Assembly (NCBI GenBank): GCA_004293815.1
Contig: RDZD01000031.1
Coordinates: forward strand, 1 to 46,637
Direction of reading: 5' to 3'
DNA length: 46,637 bases
Origin: Cytophagales bacterium
Lineage (GTDB): Bacteria > Bacteroidota > Bacteroidia > Cytophagales > Bernardetiaceae
Shown here piece after piece: positions 35,061 through 42,345 of this stretch (positions are counted from its first letter, which is position 1; every line of letters starts with the position of its first letter). A program made the position numbers and the translations under genes. The notes beneath the pieces were generated by a model. The model had not been told where the DNA came from. It was given only the letters and a program-made list of their open reading frames with translations, and made no database searches.

Positions 35061-35615
35061 ATGCTATTTTGTATAACCGCTTTGAGGCGATATCACCTAT
35101 TTTTAGTTTTGTGTTTATCTGCTCTGTGGGGTTGTACACCTGAGCTTGTCAATACGAGCAGCAATGTATTTGACAGTTCTGTGTTTATCCAAGCGCAAAG
35201 CAAAGTGTTGCAGGCGAAAAAAGCAAAACTACAAAAAATAGCCAATGGTTCTGAAAAACAAGAACTTACACTCCCAAACTGGGAGCGCGAGTTGTTCCTT
35301 TTTGCCGAGGCCAACATTAATAAAAATCTCATCCGAGATCAATACACTTGCTCGGATACGCCCCAAGAAACCCTCTATACAGCAAAAGACAGCCGTTTTA
35401 AGGTCAAATCCCTGCGCATCCTCAAAAACGCACAAGGGCAACCCAAACAAATTGACATTCACTACAAAGAAACTAGTAAGCTTTATAACATTGAGCGCGC
35501 TATGAGCTTGGAGCTGCGCCAAAATGTACTTAAACGCTACAGAATTGAAGGAGTTCAGAAGGTTTTTGGGCTTTCGCCTATTCAATACAGGCTAGATGCA
35601 GAAGTGGTTTTCTGA
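35061..35615 (+). CDS. Lipoprotein of unknown function
   Basis: The 184-residue product has a lipoprotein signal ending in LSALWGC. The mature part begins with a Ser/Asn-rich linker, then a helix with QAQSKVLQAKKAKLQKI, and a mixed domain with SRFKVKSLRILKNAQGQPKQ and IHYKETSKLYNIERAMSLEL. I do not recognise the family. Its end overlaps the next gene by 20 nt, so the two are translationally linked. Confidence 0.65.
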   Translation: MLFCITALRRYHLFLVLCLSALWGCTPELVNTSSNVFDSSVFIQAQSKVLQAKKAKLQKIANGSEKQELTLPNWERELFLFAEANINKNLIRDQYTCSDTPQETLYTAKDSRFKVKSLRILKNAQGQPKQIDIHYKETSKLYNIERAMSLELRQNVLKRYRIEGVQKVFGLSPIQYRLDAEVVF

Positions 35616-37062
35616 TAAGTTATTACCCTCTTTGGTAGTTCTGCTTGTTTTATGGCAGTTATTTTCTTTGGGCTATCAGCCTTTGCCGTGGTTTGACGAA
35701 GTCGTTTTTGCGTCTCTTGGTCAGCAATTTTATCAGTTTGGTACATTTCATGTTCCTGTCATTGCCATAGAGGATGAAGTACCGCTTTATGGATGGGTTT
35801 ATTTTGCAGGAGTGGGTTTTTTACAAGATTTTTTGGGTGAATCTATTTTTGGGTTTCGCTTATTCAATTTCTTGTGTGGTTTAGGACTGTTGGTCTTTTT
35901 TTTCAGGCTGCTCCCCGCCCAAACGCCACGTTGGTACTGGCTTTTGTTGTTCTGTGCCGATCCTTTTTTCTCGGTTAGCTGGCACGAAGGGCGCATGGAT
36001 ATTACCGCTCTAAGTCTTTGCATGGTTTGTTTTTGGCTTCTCAAAAAAAGTCAAGAACTCACCAAAAGCTGTTTTTTTATTGTCTTGAGCGGTCTCTTAG
36101 CCGCATTGGCTCTTCAAGTTACGCCGCGTTGCGGGTTCGTTTTGCTGGGGTTTGTTGCTTTCTTTTTTGTAAACTTAAAAGCAAAATGGAATATTTTAAT
36201 CTATTGGGTAATTATTTTGGTTTTAATTTACAGTGTTTGGATTCTTATTTATTTTAAATCCTACATAACTTTCTGGGATTATTACACAAATTCACGTGCT
36301 GTGATGCAAAAGGGAAGCTCTTTTTTATCGTGGTTCGTAGGTGGTGAACTGTATGTACCCAAACATGAATATTTATTGCTCTTACTTACCGCAATTGCTA
36401 GTATATTTGTGATTTATAAAGCCTTTAAAAGTAAAATTTTGGATGAGAATAAAGCCATTTTTTATTGCGGCTGGGCGGTGATTGCATTATTTTACTTATT
36501 AGTCAAGGATTATGGTCCATATTCGGTATTTATTCTGCCATTTTTATACTTGATTTTAGCACAAACTGCGATTATGTTACAGGCTAAGCGTCTGGTTTTT
36601 ATACTCATGTTACTGCTTGCCACACACCACGCTGCCTATTTAGGCTTGCGCATCGTGCAGCTCGGCCTCACTTGGCCTTTGCGCCAGCATGAAAATGCTT
36701 TCAAACTTATCAAATCAACCATTCCCAGAGGCAGCCGCGTTATTGGCGACCCGCTGTATTATTATGCTGTGCGCCAAGCAGGTTCAAATTATCAGCTCTG
36801 TGATTATTATCTAACGAAACCAGAGCGACTCAAATACCACTTAGAAAAGTACAATTTTCAATATCTTGTAGTTTCTAAACATCTAGCTACCTACAAAGGG
36901 GATATTGCGCAGCTATATTTACAGGGCGCAGACTTAGAACTCGTGGCAGAACTGGACATTAAACTGCCTATACGGAAGGAGACCATCCTATCTTATTTAC
37001 CTATCAGTCAGACAGAAAACTACGGATACAACGCCAAAATTTACAAGCGAATTAACCGATAA
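35596..37062 (+). CDS. GT39/ArnT-like membrane glycosyltransferase
   Basis: The 488-residue protein has about 10-11 membrane helices and the first periplasmic loop motif PLPWFDEVVFASLGQQFY (29-46), where D34-E35 match the catalytic acidic pair of PMT/ArnT (GT39/GT83) enzymes that transfer sugars from polyprenyl-phosphate carriers. A soluble C-terminal region of about 140 residues follows, with STIPRGSRVIGDPLYYYAVR. Donor and acceptor are unknown; glycosylation of lipids or secreted proteins is likely. The ATG lies inside the lipoprotein gene, 20 nt before its stop. Confidence 0.8.
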   Translation: MQKWFSDKLLPSLVVLLVLWQLFSLGYQPLPWFDEVVFASLGQQFYQFGTFHVPVIAIEDEVPLYGWVYFAGVGFLQDFLGESIFGFRLFNFLCGLGLLVFFFRLLPAQTPRWYWLLLFCADPFFSVSWHEGRMDITALSLCMVCFWLLKKSQELTKSCFFIVLSGLLAALALQVTPRCGFVLLGFVAFFFVNLKAKWNILIYWVIILVLIYSVWILIYFKSYITFWDYYTNSRAVMQKGSSFLSWFVGGELYVPKHEYLLLLLTAIASIFVIYKAFKSKILDENKAIFYCGWAVIALFYLLVKDYGPYSVFILPFLYLILAQTAIMLQAKRLVFILMLLLATHHAAYLGLRIVQLGLTWPLRQHENAFKLIKSTIPRGSRVIGDPLYYYAVRQAGSNYQLCDYYLTKPERLKYHLEKYNFQYLVVSKHLATYKGDIAQLYLQGADLELVAELDIKLPIRKETILSYLPISQTENYGYNAKIYKRINR

Positions 37063-37160
37063 TCTATCCCTCAAAAACTACCGAGTAAAGGATAGCAAAT
37101 CAGACCAAGCAAGTGTACAATTGTTCATAAAGATTGAAATCTAAAATATTCAGAAAAAAG

Positions 37161-37191
37161 TTTGTTCAGAAAAAAAAAGATATTACCTTTG
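37161..37191 (+). promoter_or_regulatory. rpmB-rpmG operon promoter
   Basis: TTTG (37161-37164), exactly 19 nt, then TACCTTTG (37184-37191) followed by CGG: a perfect Bacteroidota housekeeping promoter, 35 bp before the L28 ATG. The start of transcription should fall near 37197. Confidence 0.85.
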
Positions 37192-37225
37192 CGGCCTTAA
37201 TTGCATTAAAACTGTTCTGAATACC

Positions 37226-37465
37226 ATGTCAAAGGTTTGCGAAATCACAGGAAAAAGGCCACGATCAGGCAATAATGTATCTCACGCTAACAACAAAACA
37301 AAGCGTAGATTCAATCCGAACTTACAAAAAAAGAAATTCTTTGTGCCAGAAGAGGGCGTTTGGGTAAACTTGAAACTCACAACCTCTGCAATGCGTACAA
37401 TCAACAAAAACGGTATCTCGGAAGTTCTCCGCGAAGCACGTGAAAAAGGTTTTTTGAAAAAATAA
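37226..37465 (+). CDS. rpmB: 50S ribosomal protein L28
   Basis: The 79-residue basic protein starts with [20 protein letters not shown], the standard L28 N terminus, followed by [18 protein letters not shown] and a helical [15 protein letters not shown]. Only one Cys is present, so it is the zinc-free form. L28 binds the large ribosomal subunit near domain III. It opens the L28-L33-DUF4295 operon behind a strong promoter. Confidence 0.97.
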   Translation: MSKVCEITGKRPRSGNNVSHANNKTKRRFNPNLQKKKFFVPEEGVWVNLKLTTSAMRTINKNGISEVLREAREKGFLKK

Positions 37466-37486
37466 CACTCAATCTGTTTGTAAAAA

Positions 37487-37675
37487 ATGGCTAAGAAAAG
37501 CAAAGGCAATCGTGTGCAAGTTATCCTTGAGTGCACCGAGCACAAAAACTCAGGTATGGCTGGTATGTCGCGCTACATTACCACCAAAAACCGTAAGAAC
37601 ACCACACAAAGAATTGAACTCAAAAAGTACAATTCTGTTTTGAAGCGTGTTACAGTTCACAAGGAAGTGAAATAA
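37487..37675 (+). CDS. rpmG: 50S ribosomal protein L33
   Basis: The 62-residue basic protein reads [20 protein letters not shown] and then [20 protein letters not shown], typical of L33. It lacks the two CxxC pairs, so it is the zinc-independent type. The gap to rpmB is 21 bp, indicating co-transcription. Confidence 0.97.
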   Translation: MAKKSKGNRVQVILECTEHKNSGMAGMSRYITTKNRKNTTQRIELKKYNSVLKRVTVHKEVK

Positions 37676-37718
37676 GTTTTGCTAGAAATTTTTATCATCT
37701 CTTAAACCCCTTGACAAA

Positions 37719-37874
37719 ATGGCTAAGAAAGTTGTAGCTACCCTCAAAAAAGAAGGCGGCATCAAGTATGCTAAAGTAATTCGCACCGTGCGTTCACCCA
37801 AAACTGGTGCTTATACTTTCAAAGAAGAAATTGTAACTGAAGACAAAGTCAATGAAGTACTTGCTAAAAAGTAA
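37719..37874 (+). CDS. DUF4295 small basic protein of the ribosomal operon
   Basis: A 51-residue protein, MAKKVVATLKKEGGIKYAKV and so on, ending EDKVNEVLAKK. It is the DUF4295 family, which in Bacteroidota regularly follows rpmG. Lys-rich composition and location suggest a ribosome-associated protein, not proven. It lies 43 bp after rpmG and is followed by a terminator. Confidence 0.9.
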   Translation: MAKKVVATLKKEGGIKYAKVIRTVRSPKTGAYTFKEEIVTEDKVNEVLAKK

Positions 37875-37940
37875 GTTTTGCTGTTTTGCATGGTCTGAAG
37901 CGATTCGATTACTTCTGAAGTTTAAATTATGTTATTAAAG

Positions 37941-37963
37941 AAGCCCTGAAAGAGGGCTTTTTT
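37941..37963 (+). terminator. Terminator of the ribosomal-protein operon
   Basis: AAGCCCT (37941-37947), loop GAAAG, AGGGCTT (37953-37959), then TTTT: a compact classic intrinsic terminator. Confidence 0.88.
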
Positions 37964-37996
37964 AATGATTTCAATATTTTTTAACTATTTTCATAG

Positions 37997-39115
37997 GTGT
38001 CTGTCAAACGTTTAGCTTTTTTTTCTGTTTTTCATCCCTACAGAGGAGGCATCGCGCAATACAACGAAGCCCTTTTAAAGGCTTTCTCAACACATTGCGA
38101 GGCAAATGCTTACACTTTTTCGCGTCAGTATCCCAGTTTGTTGTTTCCTGGTACAAGCCAGCTTGTACCAGCTGAGTCTATGCGTGAAAACAGCCACATT
38201 CCACGCTTGTTAGACACTTTGAATCCTTTTTCTTGGCGTTCTACAGCAAAAGAAATCCTCGCCAGTAAGCCCGATGCTTTGTTTCTATCTTATTGGATGC
38301 CATTTTTTGGTCTTTCCATGGGAGTTTTGGCCAGAGAAGCACATAAAGCGGGGATTAAAGTGGGAGCTATTATGCATAACATCACCCCACACGAGCCGTC
38401 TGTGATGGATAAGCATCTGAATCAGTATTTTGTAAATGGATTAGACTTTGGAGTAGTGATGAGCAAAGGTGTGAGTGAGGACTTTAGGCGACTTGCGCCA
38501 CAAAAACCGTTTATTCTACATCCTCACCCCGTTTATACTCACTTCGGTAAAAAAATTGCGCAGGAAGAAGCCAGACAGCATTTTGGTATTCCCGAAGATG
38601 CCACCGTTTATTTATTCTTTGGTTTGATACGCGCCTACAAAGGTTTGGACATCCTCCTTAAAGCCTTTGCGCAGATGCTACAGCCCCAAGCACACCTCCT
38701 CATTGCAGGCGAGTGTTACGAGCCACTAGAGCGATATGAAAAGCTGATACAAGAGTGTCCTAATGCTCAGAATATCCATTTTCATGCTAAATACATTCCT
38801 GATAGTGACGTGGTAACCTATTTTTCAGCGGCTGATGTCAATGTTTTGCCATACCGCACCGCCACGCAAAGTGGCGTGCTGTCTGTAGCCTATCACTTTG
38901 ACATCCCCGTAATCGTTACAGATGTGGGAGGGCTGCGCGAAGCCGTAGAGCCCTATCAGTCGGGTCTTGTGGTGAATCCAAACGATGAAAGTGCTCTCAA
39001 AGCAGCTATGGAGCACTTTCTAACTAAACCCAATTACGCACAAGCCATTGAGAGCTTCAAAATGAAGTATTCTTGGACAGAACTCGCTGCTAAAATCCTA
39101 GAAGCCTACAATTGA
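37997..39115 (+). CDS. GT4-family glycosyltransferase
   Basis: The 372-residue protein is a GT-B-fold glycosyltransferase. Its N-terminal domain opens with FFSVFHPYRGGIAQYNEALL, the usual GGxxxY acceptor-side loop. The C-terminal domain has YLFFGLIRAYKGLDILLKAF and VLPYRTATQSGVLSVAYHFD, then VIVTDVGGLREAV, the nucleotide-sugar site. The start is GTG at 37997, since no in-frame ATG is near. Donor and product are unknown. A perfect 11-bp inverted repeat lies inside the gene at 38148-38171. Confidence 0.88.
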   Translation: MSVKRLAFFSVFHPYRGGIAQYNEALLKAFSTHCEANAYTFSRQYPSLLFPGTSQLVPAESMRENSHIPRLLDTLNPFSWRSTAKEILASKPDALFLSYWMPFFGLSMGVLAREAHKAGIKVGAIMHNITPHEPSVMDKHLNQYFVNGLDFGVVMSKGVSEDFRRLAPQKPFILHPHPVYTHFGKKIAQEEARQHFGIPEDATVYLFFGLIRAYKGLDILLKAFAQMLQPQAHLLIAGECYEPLERYEKLIQECPNAQNIHFHAKYIPDSDVVTYFSAADVNVLPYRTATQSGVLSVAYHFDIPVIVTDVGGLREAVEPYQSGLVVNPNDESALKAAMEHFLTKPNYAQAIESFKMKYSWTELAAKILEAYN

Positions 39116-39217
39116 TTGCGGGTTATTTGATGAATGGATAATCTTGATTACCCAAAAATAATTCTAGGATCAAATATTCTAAGGGCTTAATTGATGGCAC
39201 TCATCTCTTGTAAGACC

Positions 39218-39913
39218 CTAAATGTCGCCTAGCATAGGACGCAGCACAATTTCTTCAACAACTGCCTGCTTGGATAGACTGTAAGCTGCCCAAATGGTTG
39301 CTCCCACATCTTCTGCTTTCATAAAACGCTCTGGAGGTAGTTCTACACCGTCCCAGCTTGCGGTGAGCGTAGCCCCTGGTAAAATCGCCGTTACGCGCAC
39401 ATTGTGTTCACGCATTTCTGCACGCAGCACTTTGGTCATGCCATACATGGCAAACTTGGTAATACAATAGCTACCGCCATTAGTATAAGCCGTAATGCTG
39501 GCTGTGGAACAAATGTTAAAAATGTGACCATCGCGCAGCTCCATCATATTCCCAATAAGGGCGCGGCTGAGATAATAAGCACTGTAAACGTTAGTCTCCA
39601 TCATTTTCTCAAGCATGCCCTCTTCTTCGGAATGAATTTGGCCTGGAATAAAAATACCCGTGTTGTTCACCAGCACTTTGACGGGTTTCTGAAGGGATTT
39701 GGTGAAATCTGCAAATTTCATAACACCCTCTTTATGAGACATGTCTACAGCCATTGTATGTACTGTCACTTTATAACGAGCTTCTACCTCACTTTTGAGC
39801 GCAATCAACTCTTTTTCTTTGCGTGCGCAAGTGACTACATCAAAGCCTTCTTTTGCAAAAATCTCGATAATGGCTCGGCCTATGCCCTTTGTTCCGCCTG
39901 TTACTACTAACAT
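39218..39913 (-). CDS. Short-chain dehydrogenase/reductase
   Basis: The ATG at 39913 (LVVTGGTKGIGRAIIEIFAK) gives 231 residues with the NAD(P)-binding TGGTKGIG right at the N terminus. The catalytic Ser (FNICSTASITAY) and YxxxK (GGSYCITKFAMYG) are in place, and LVNNTGIF replaces the usual NNAG. A longer frame to 39958 adds a non-typical leader. It is a soluble oxidoreductase of unknown substrate; keto-sugar or lipid intermediates are common for such proteins. Confidence 0.92.
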   Translation of the reverse strand: MLVVTGGTKGIGRAIIEIFAKEGFDVVTCARKEKELIALKSEVEARYKVTVHTMAVDMSHKEGVMKFADFTKSLQKPVKVLVNNTGIFIPGQIHSEEEGMLEKMMETNVYSAYYLSRALIGNMMELRDGHIFNICSTASITAYTNGGSYCITKFAMYGMTKVLRAEMREHNVRVTAILPGATLTASWDGVELPPERFMKAEDVGATIWAAYSLSKQAVVEEIVLRPMLGDI

Positions 39914-40143
39914 AATTTCAACGTGGTTTTGAGTCAATGATAAGATAAAAACACTCAAAAACTGCTCCGTATTTTCGGTTTTGTTCTAATTACATGGCCA
40001 AAAATGAGATGTTATAGGATTTTATGTCCAAAGAGTTTAGTCTTTATCCAAAATTGCAGAGCACTTTGACAACTCTTTAGGCGAAAACTATGATGCACGA
40101 TACATCTAATGGCCTAATAGCTAGAAACCATGCCTGATTATAA

Positions 40144-41076
40144 CTACTTAATCACTTTGCCTTTCTGGTCATATTCTTTGAGAACAGTAGGCTGCACGTT
40201 GCCCTGCGTAAAATCATCGGCGTATTTTACTTCGCGTTTTCTAACCCCGTTTTCATGGTACTCTGTCCATGTTTTTATGCGAACATCTTCTTGGTAATAG
40301 CCTCTTTCTTTGATTGTTCCGTTAGGAAAAAAAGCTATGTATTGACCGTTTTTGTAGCGATCAACCACCCCAATAATTTCTTTAATTTTTGTCTTCTTCT
40401 CGTCATAGTATAAATAAAGCGATTCGCTAGGCAGCCCTTTGTGAAATACTTCTTTTTGAACTAGATGACCTTCTTTTTTATGAAATTTTTCCCAGCGTCC
40501 GTGTTTTGTACCCACATAATACTGACCTTTTTCTACCACCTTGTTATTGATACGTTTAATGTAAGTACCGTGTAGTGGCAGAGCTTCGTCTTTGGGTACA
40601 GACGAGCTGTGAGCTACCTTTCCTGTTTTGGTGTTGAAATAGTGTTTGGCATCAATATAGGACGCAGGGTCTTTGTAAACAGGCAGAATCTGAAATGCCT
40701 CAATAACCTCATCTTTGCCATCTTCGTATTTGAGTACCATTTGCTTTACTTTCAGCCCCATATATGTTCCTTTGGGCTGTCTTTCTTTCTTAACCTTATT
40801 TGATTTTAAGTTTTTTATTTCTTTAGCAGCTGCTTGCACATTTTTAAGATCTTTCTGAATGCCTTCTACTTCCTCTTTGGCATTGTTGAGAATGCCCATG
40901 AGAGGAATGCGCGAAGGTCTTTTGGTCTGACCTACTTCAATGAGAGGTCTTATGTCTGACTTAAGCTTTTCTTCAGCAGCTTTCTGAAGTAAGGAGTCTT
41001 GTTTTTGACCCAAAAGCAAGTGGGGAACTGTAGCAATCAGCCCCAAGAGTAGTAAAGAAATTATTTTTCTAGACAT
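40144..41076 (-). CDS. Secreted MORN/YwqK-type repeat protein
   Basis: The 310-residue protein has a signal peptide (SRKIISLLLLGLIATVPHLL, cleavage after LGQ). A Lys/Glu-rich helical stretch follows to about 100. The C-terminal half consists of MORN-like or YwqK antitoxin-like hairpins: HGTYIKRINNKVVEKGQYYV, HGRWEKFHKKEGHLVQKEVF, NGQYIAFFPNGTIKERGYYQ and TWTEYHENGVRKREVKYADD. Such repeats are common in secreted Bacteroidota proteins; the antitoxin label is historical. Its ATG overlaps the deoxyribosyltransferase-like gene by 8 nt, so translation is coupled to it. Confidence 0.75.
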   Translation of the reverse strand: MSRKIISLLLLGLIATVPHLLLGQKQDSLLQKAAEEKLKSDIRPLIEVGQTKRPSRIPLMGILNNAKEEVEGIQKDLKNVQAAAKEIKNLKSNKVKKERQPKGTYMGLKVKQMVLKYEDGKDEVIEAFQILPVYKDPASYIDAKHYFNTKTGKVAHSSSVPKDEALPLHGTYIKRINNKVVEKGQYYVGTKHGRWEKFHKKEGHLVQKEVFHKGLPSESLYLYYDEKKTKIKEIIGVVDRYKNGQYIAFFPNGTIKERGYYQEDVRIKTWTEYHENGVRKREVKYADDFTQGNVQPTVLKEYDQKGKVIK

Positions 41077-41491
41077 TTGTGTTCAAATATTCTATAATTT
41101 CGTCAAGGCTATGACACCACTTGGCACCATTTTTCTCCACCATTTTGCCTATAGCCACCATAGATTTTTTTTGCGCTTTCTCAAATGCAAGCCCATTATC
41201 TTCATCTAGATAGCAATAAATGGTTTTTTCAGGTCTAACATTGGAGTCATCTACCACTTCTGCAATCGAGTAAAACCCTTTCATGCGTGGAGTAATGACA
41301 TAAAGACAGTAATCGCAGTTTTCACGTTGAAAAAGTTCTTCGCGATAAGCCGCATCATTCCATGTGGGCACAACAGGGTTGAAAAATGCTATTTTTAATC
41401 GGGGCATGACATAGTCACGCCACTTAGAGTCGCTAGTTGTGCCGCCTAGAAACACTTTTTTTACACGGGTTCTTATAGAATTACTGATCAT
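41069..41491 (-). CDS. Nucleoside 2-deoxyribosyltransferase-like protein
   Basis: The 140-residue single-domain protein has the Rossmann-like NDT fold: KKVFLGGTTSDSKWRDYVMP at 11-30, PTWNDAAYREELFQRENCDY with the CDYCLYVITP strand, and GFYSIAEVVDDS at 72-83, where E78 sits at the place of the catalytic Glu of 2-deoxyribosyltransferases. The match is to the Nuc_deoxyri_tr2-type branch, often used in nucleotide-based conflict systems rather than salvage. It follows a SLATT-type two-TM gene by 39 bp and overlaps the MORN gene by 8 nt. I infer nucleotide, NAD or base recognition or cleavage; the true substrate is unknown. Confidence 0.75.
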   Translation of the reverse strand: MISNSIRTRVKKVFLGGTTSDSKWRDYVMPRLKIAFFNPVVPTWNDAAYREELFQRENCDYCLYVITPRMKGFYSIAEVVDDSNVRPEKTIYCYLDEDNGLAFEKAQKKSMVAIGKMVEKNGAKWCHSLDEIIEYLNTNV

Positions 41492-41530
41492 TTTCTGCGT
41501 TTTAAGTTGGGGTAAAAAGACAAAAAAGCT

Positions 41531-42139
41531 TTATAAAGGCTCGTTTAGTAATTCACTCGGGTTATTTGAACCAGCAGCATTCTGATTGTTTTTGTTCGCG
41601 TTGTTACCCTGTTGCTCATTCGTCATTTGTCTCCAACGCTGTTTTTCATCGCTTAGAATGGTTTCTGTGCGCTGCACTAAAAGGCTAAATGCTTCGCTAT
41701 CAGAAATATTATAAGGGGATACCCTTGTATAAAAACAAAATCTTTCTTGTACTAGCATCTCGGCTGTGGCACGGTACTCTTTCCAGTAGCGAAGGTACTC
41801 ATGCAGTTCTATTTGTTTACTGATAACAACCAGAAATACACCACCTATAGCCGAAACCACTTGGAGAATATGTCCAAAGCTAACTGCCACAGTACCCGCC
41901 ATAAAAACAGTGACATTCATCGCAGCCATGGTACTCAAACTGACTGCTACCGGGACAGAAGCGGAAATCCAAAACTCTATATTCCTAAGGCTTTTGTATT
42001 TAGTTTGACACTCCCTACTTTTATTACTAAACCATTTCATTTGCCCTTCTAAACGCTCCTTTATGTAGGTGGCAGCGTCCATTGTAAGGCTTTTACCCAT
42101 GTCATTGAGTTGGTTATTTATCTTTTCTGGGTTATCCAT
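41531..42139 (-). CDS. SLATT/DUF4231 two-TM protein
   Basis: The 202-residue protein begins with a helical segment ending in YIKERLEGQMKWFSNKSREC, then two adjacent membrane stretches (about 57-80 and 88-108), then a long helix HEYLRYWKEYRATAEMLVQE with the family's W-x-x-Y/R-x-x-x-E pattern. This is the layout of the SLATT superfamily (DUF4231 branch), predicted two-TM pore or effector proteins of nucleotide-triggered conflict systems. The last 30 residues are Asn/Gln-rich and disordered. It is the first gene of a compact set with a deoxyribosyltransferase-like and a MORN protein. Effector function is inferred from the family. Confidence 0.75.
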   Translation of the reverse strand: MDNPEKINNQLNDMGKSLTMDAATYIKERLEGQMKWFSNKSRECQTKYKSLRNIEFWISASVPVAVSLSTMAAMNVTVFMAGTVAVSFGHILQVVSAIGGVFLVVISKQIELHEYLRYWKEYRATAEMLVQERFCFYTRVSPYNISDSEAFSLLVQRTETILSDEKQRWRQMTNEQQGNNANKNNQNAAGSNNPSELLNEPL

Positions 42140-42274
42140 GCTAAAAAGTCTTATTTAAGTTTTTTATAAGTTCTTTCTTTTTAATTAAACGCGCCCCTTA
42201 TAAAATTGTTTTAGATTGACAATCAAAACTATAGGCTTTTAGACTATTCTGTTTACAAGGCGCAGCGTAAATAT

Positions 42275-42321
42275 AAAAAAACAGGCTGATATAAAAAAAT
42301 GTTCAGACAAAAAAACAGGCT
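42275..42321. repeat. 13-bp direct repeat between the SLATT gene and the sensor gene
   Basis: AAAAAAACAGGCT occurs at 42275-42287 and 42309-42321, 34 bp apart. On the minus strand each copy ends in a run of seven Ts just after the sensor gene's stop, so they could be two weak terminators or a duplicated regulatory site. No strong hairpin precedes either. Confidence 0.5.
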
Positions 42322-42345
42322 TTAGCAGTATAGAAAGTAGATTCT

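Noticed and set aside
39404..39910. 168-codon plus-strand frame opposite the SDR gene
   Set aside because: Antisense to an enzyme with complete SDR motifs; His/Cys-rich shadow composition.
40030..40078. AAAGAGTT / AACTCTTT inverted repeat downstream of the MORN gene
   Set aside because: Only 8 bp with a 33-nt loop and no T tract; too weak to call a terminator.
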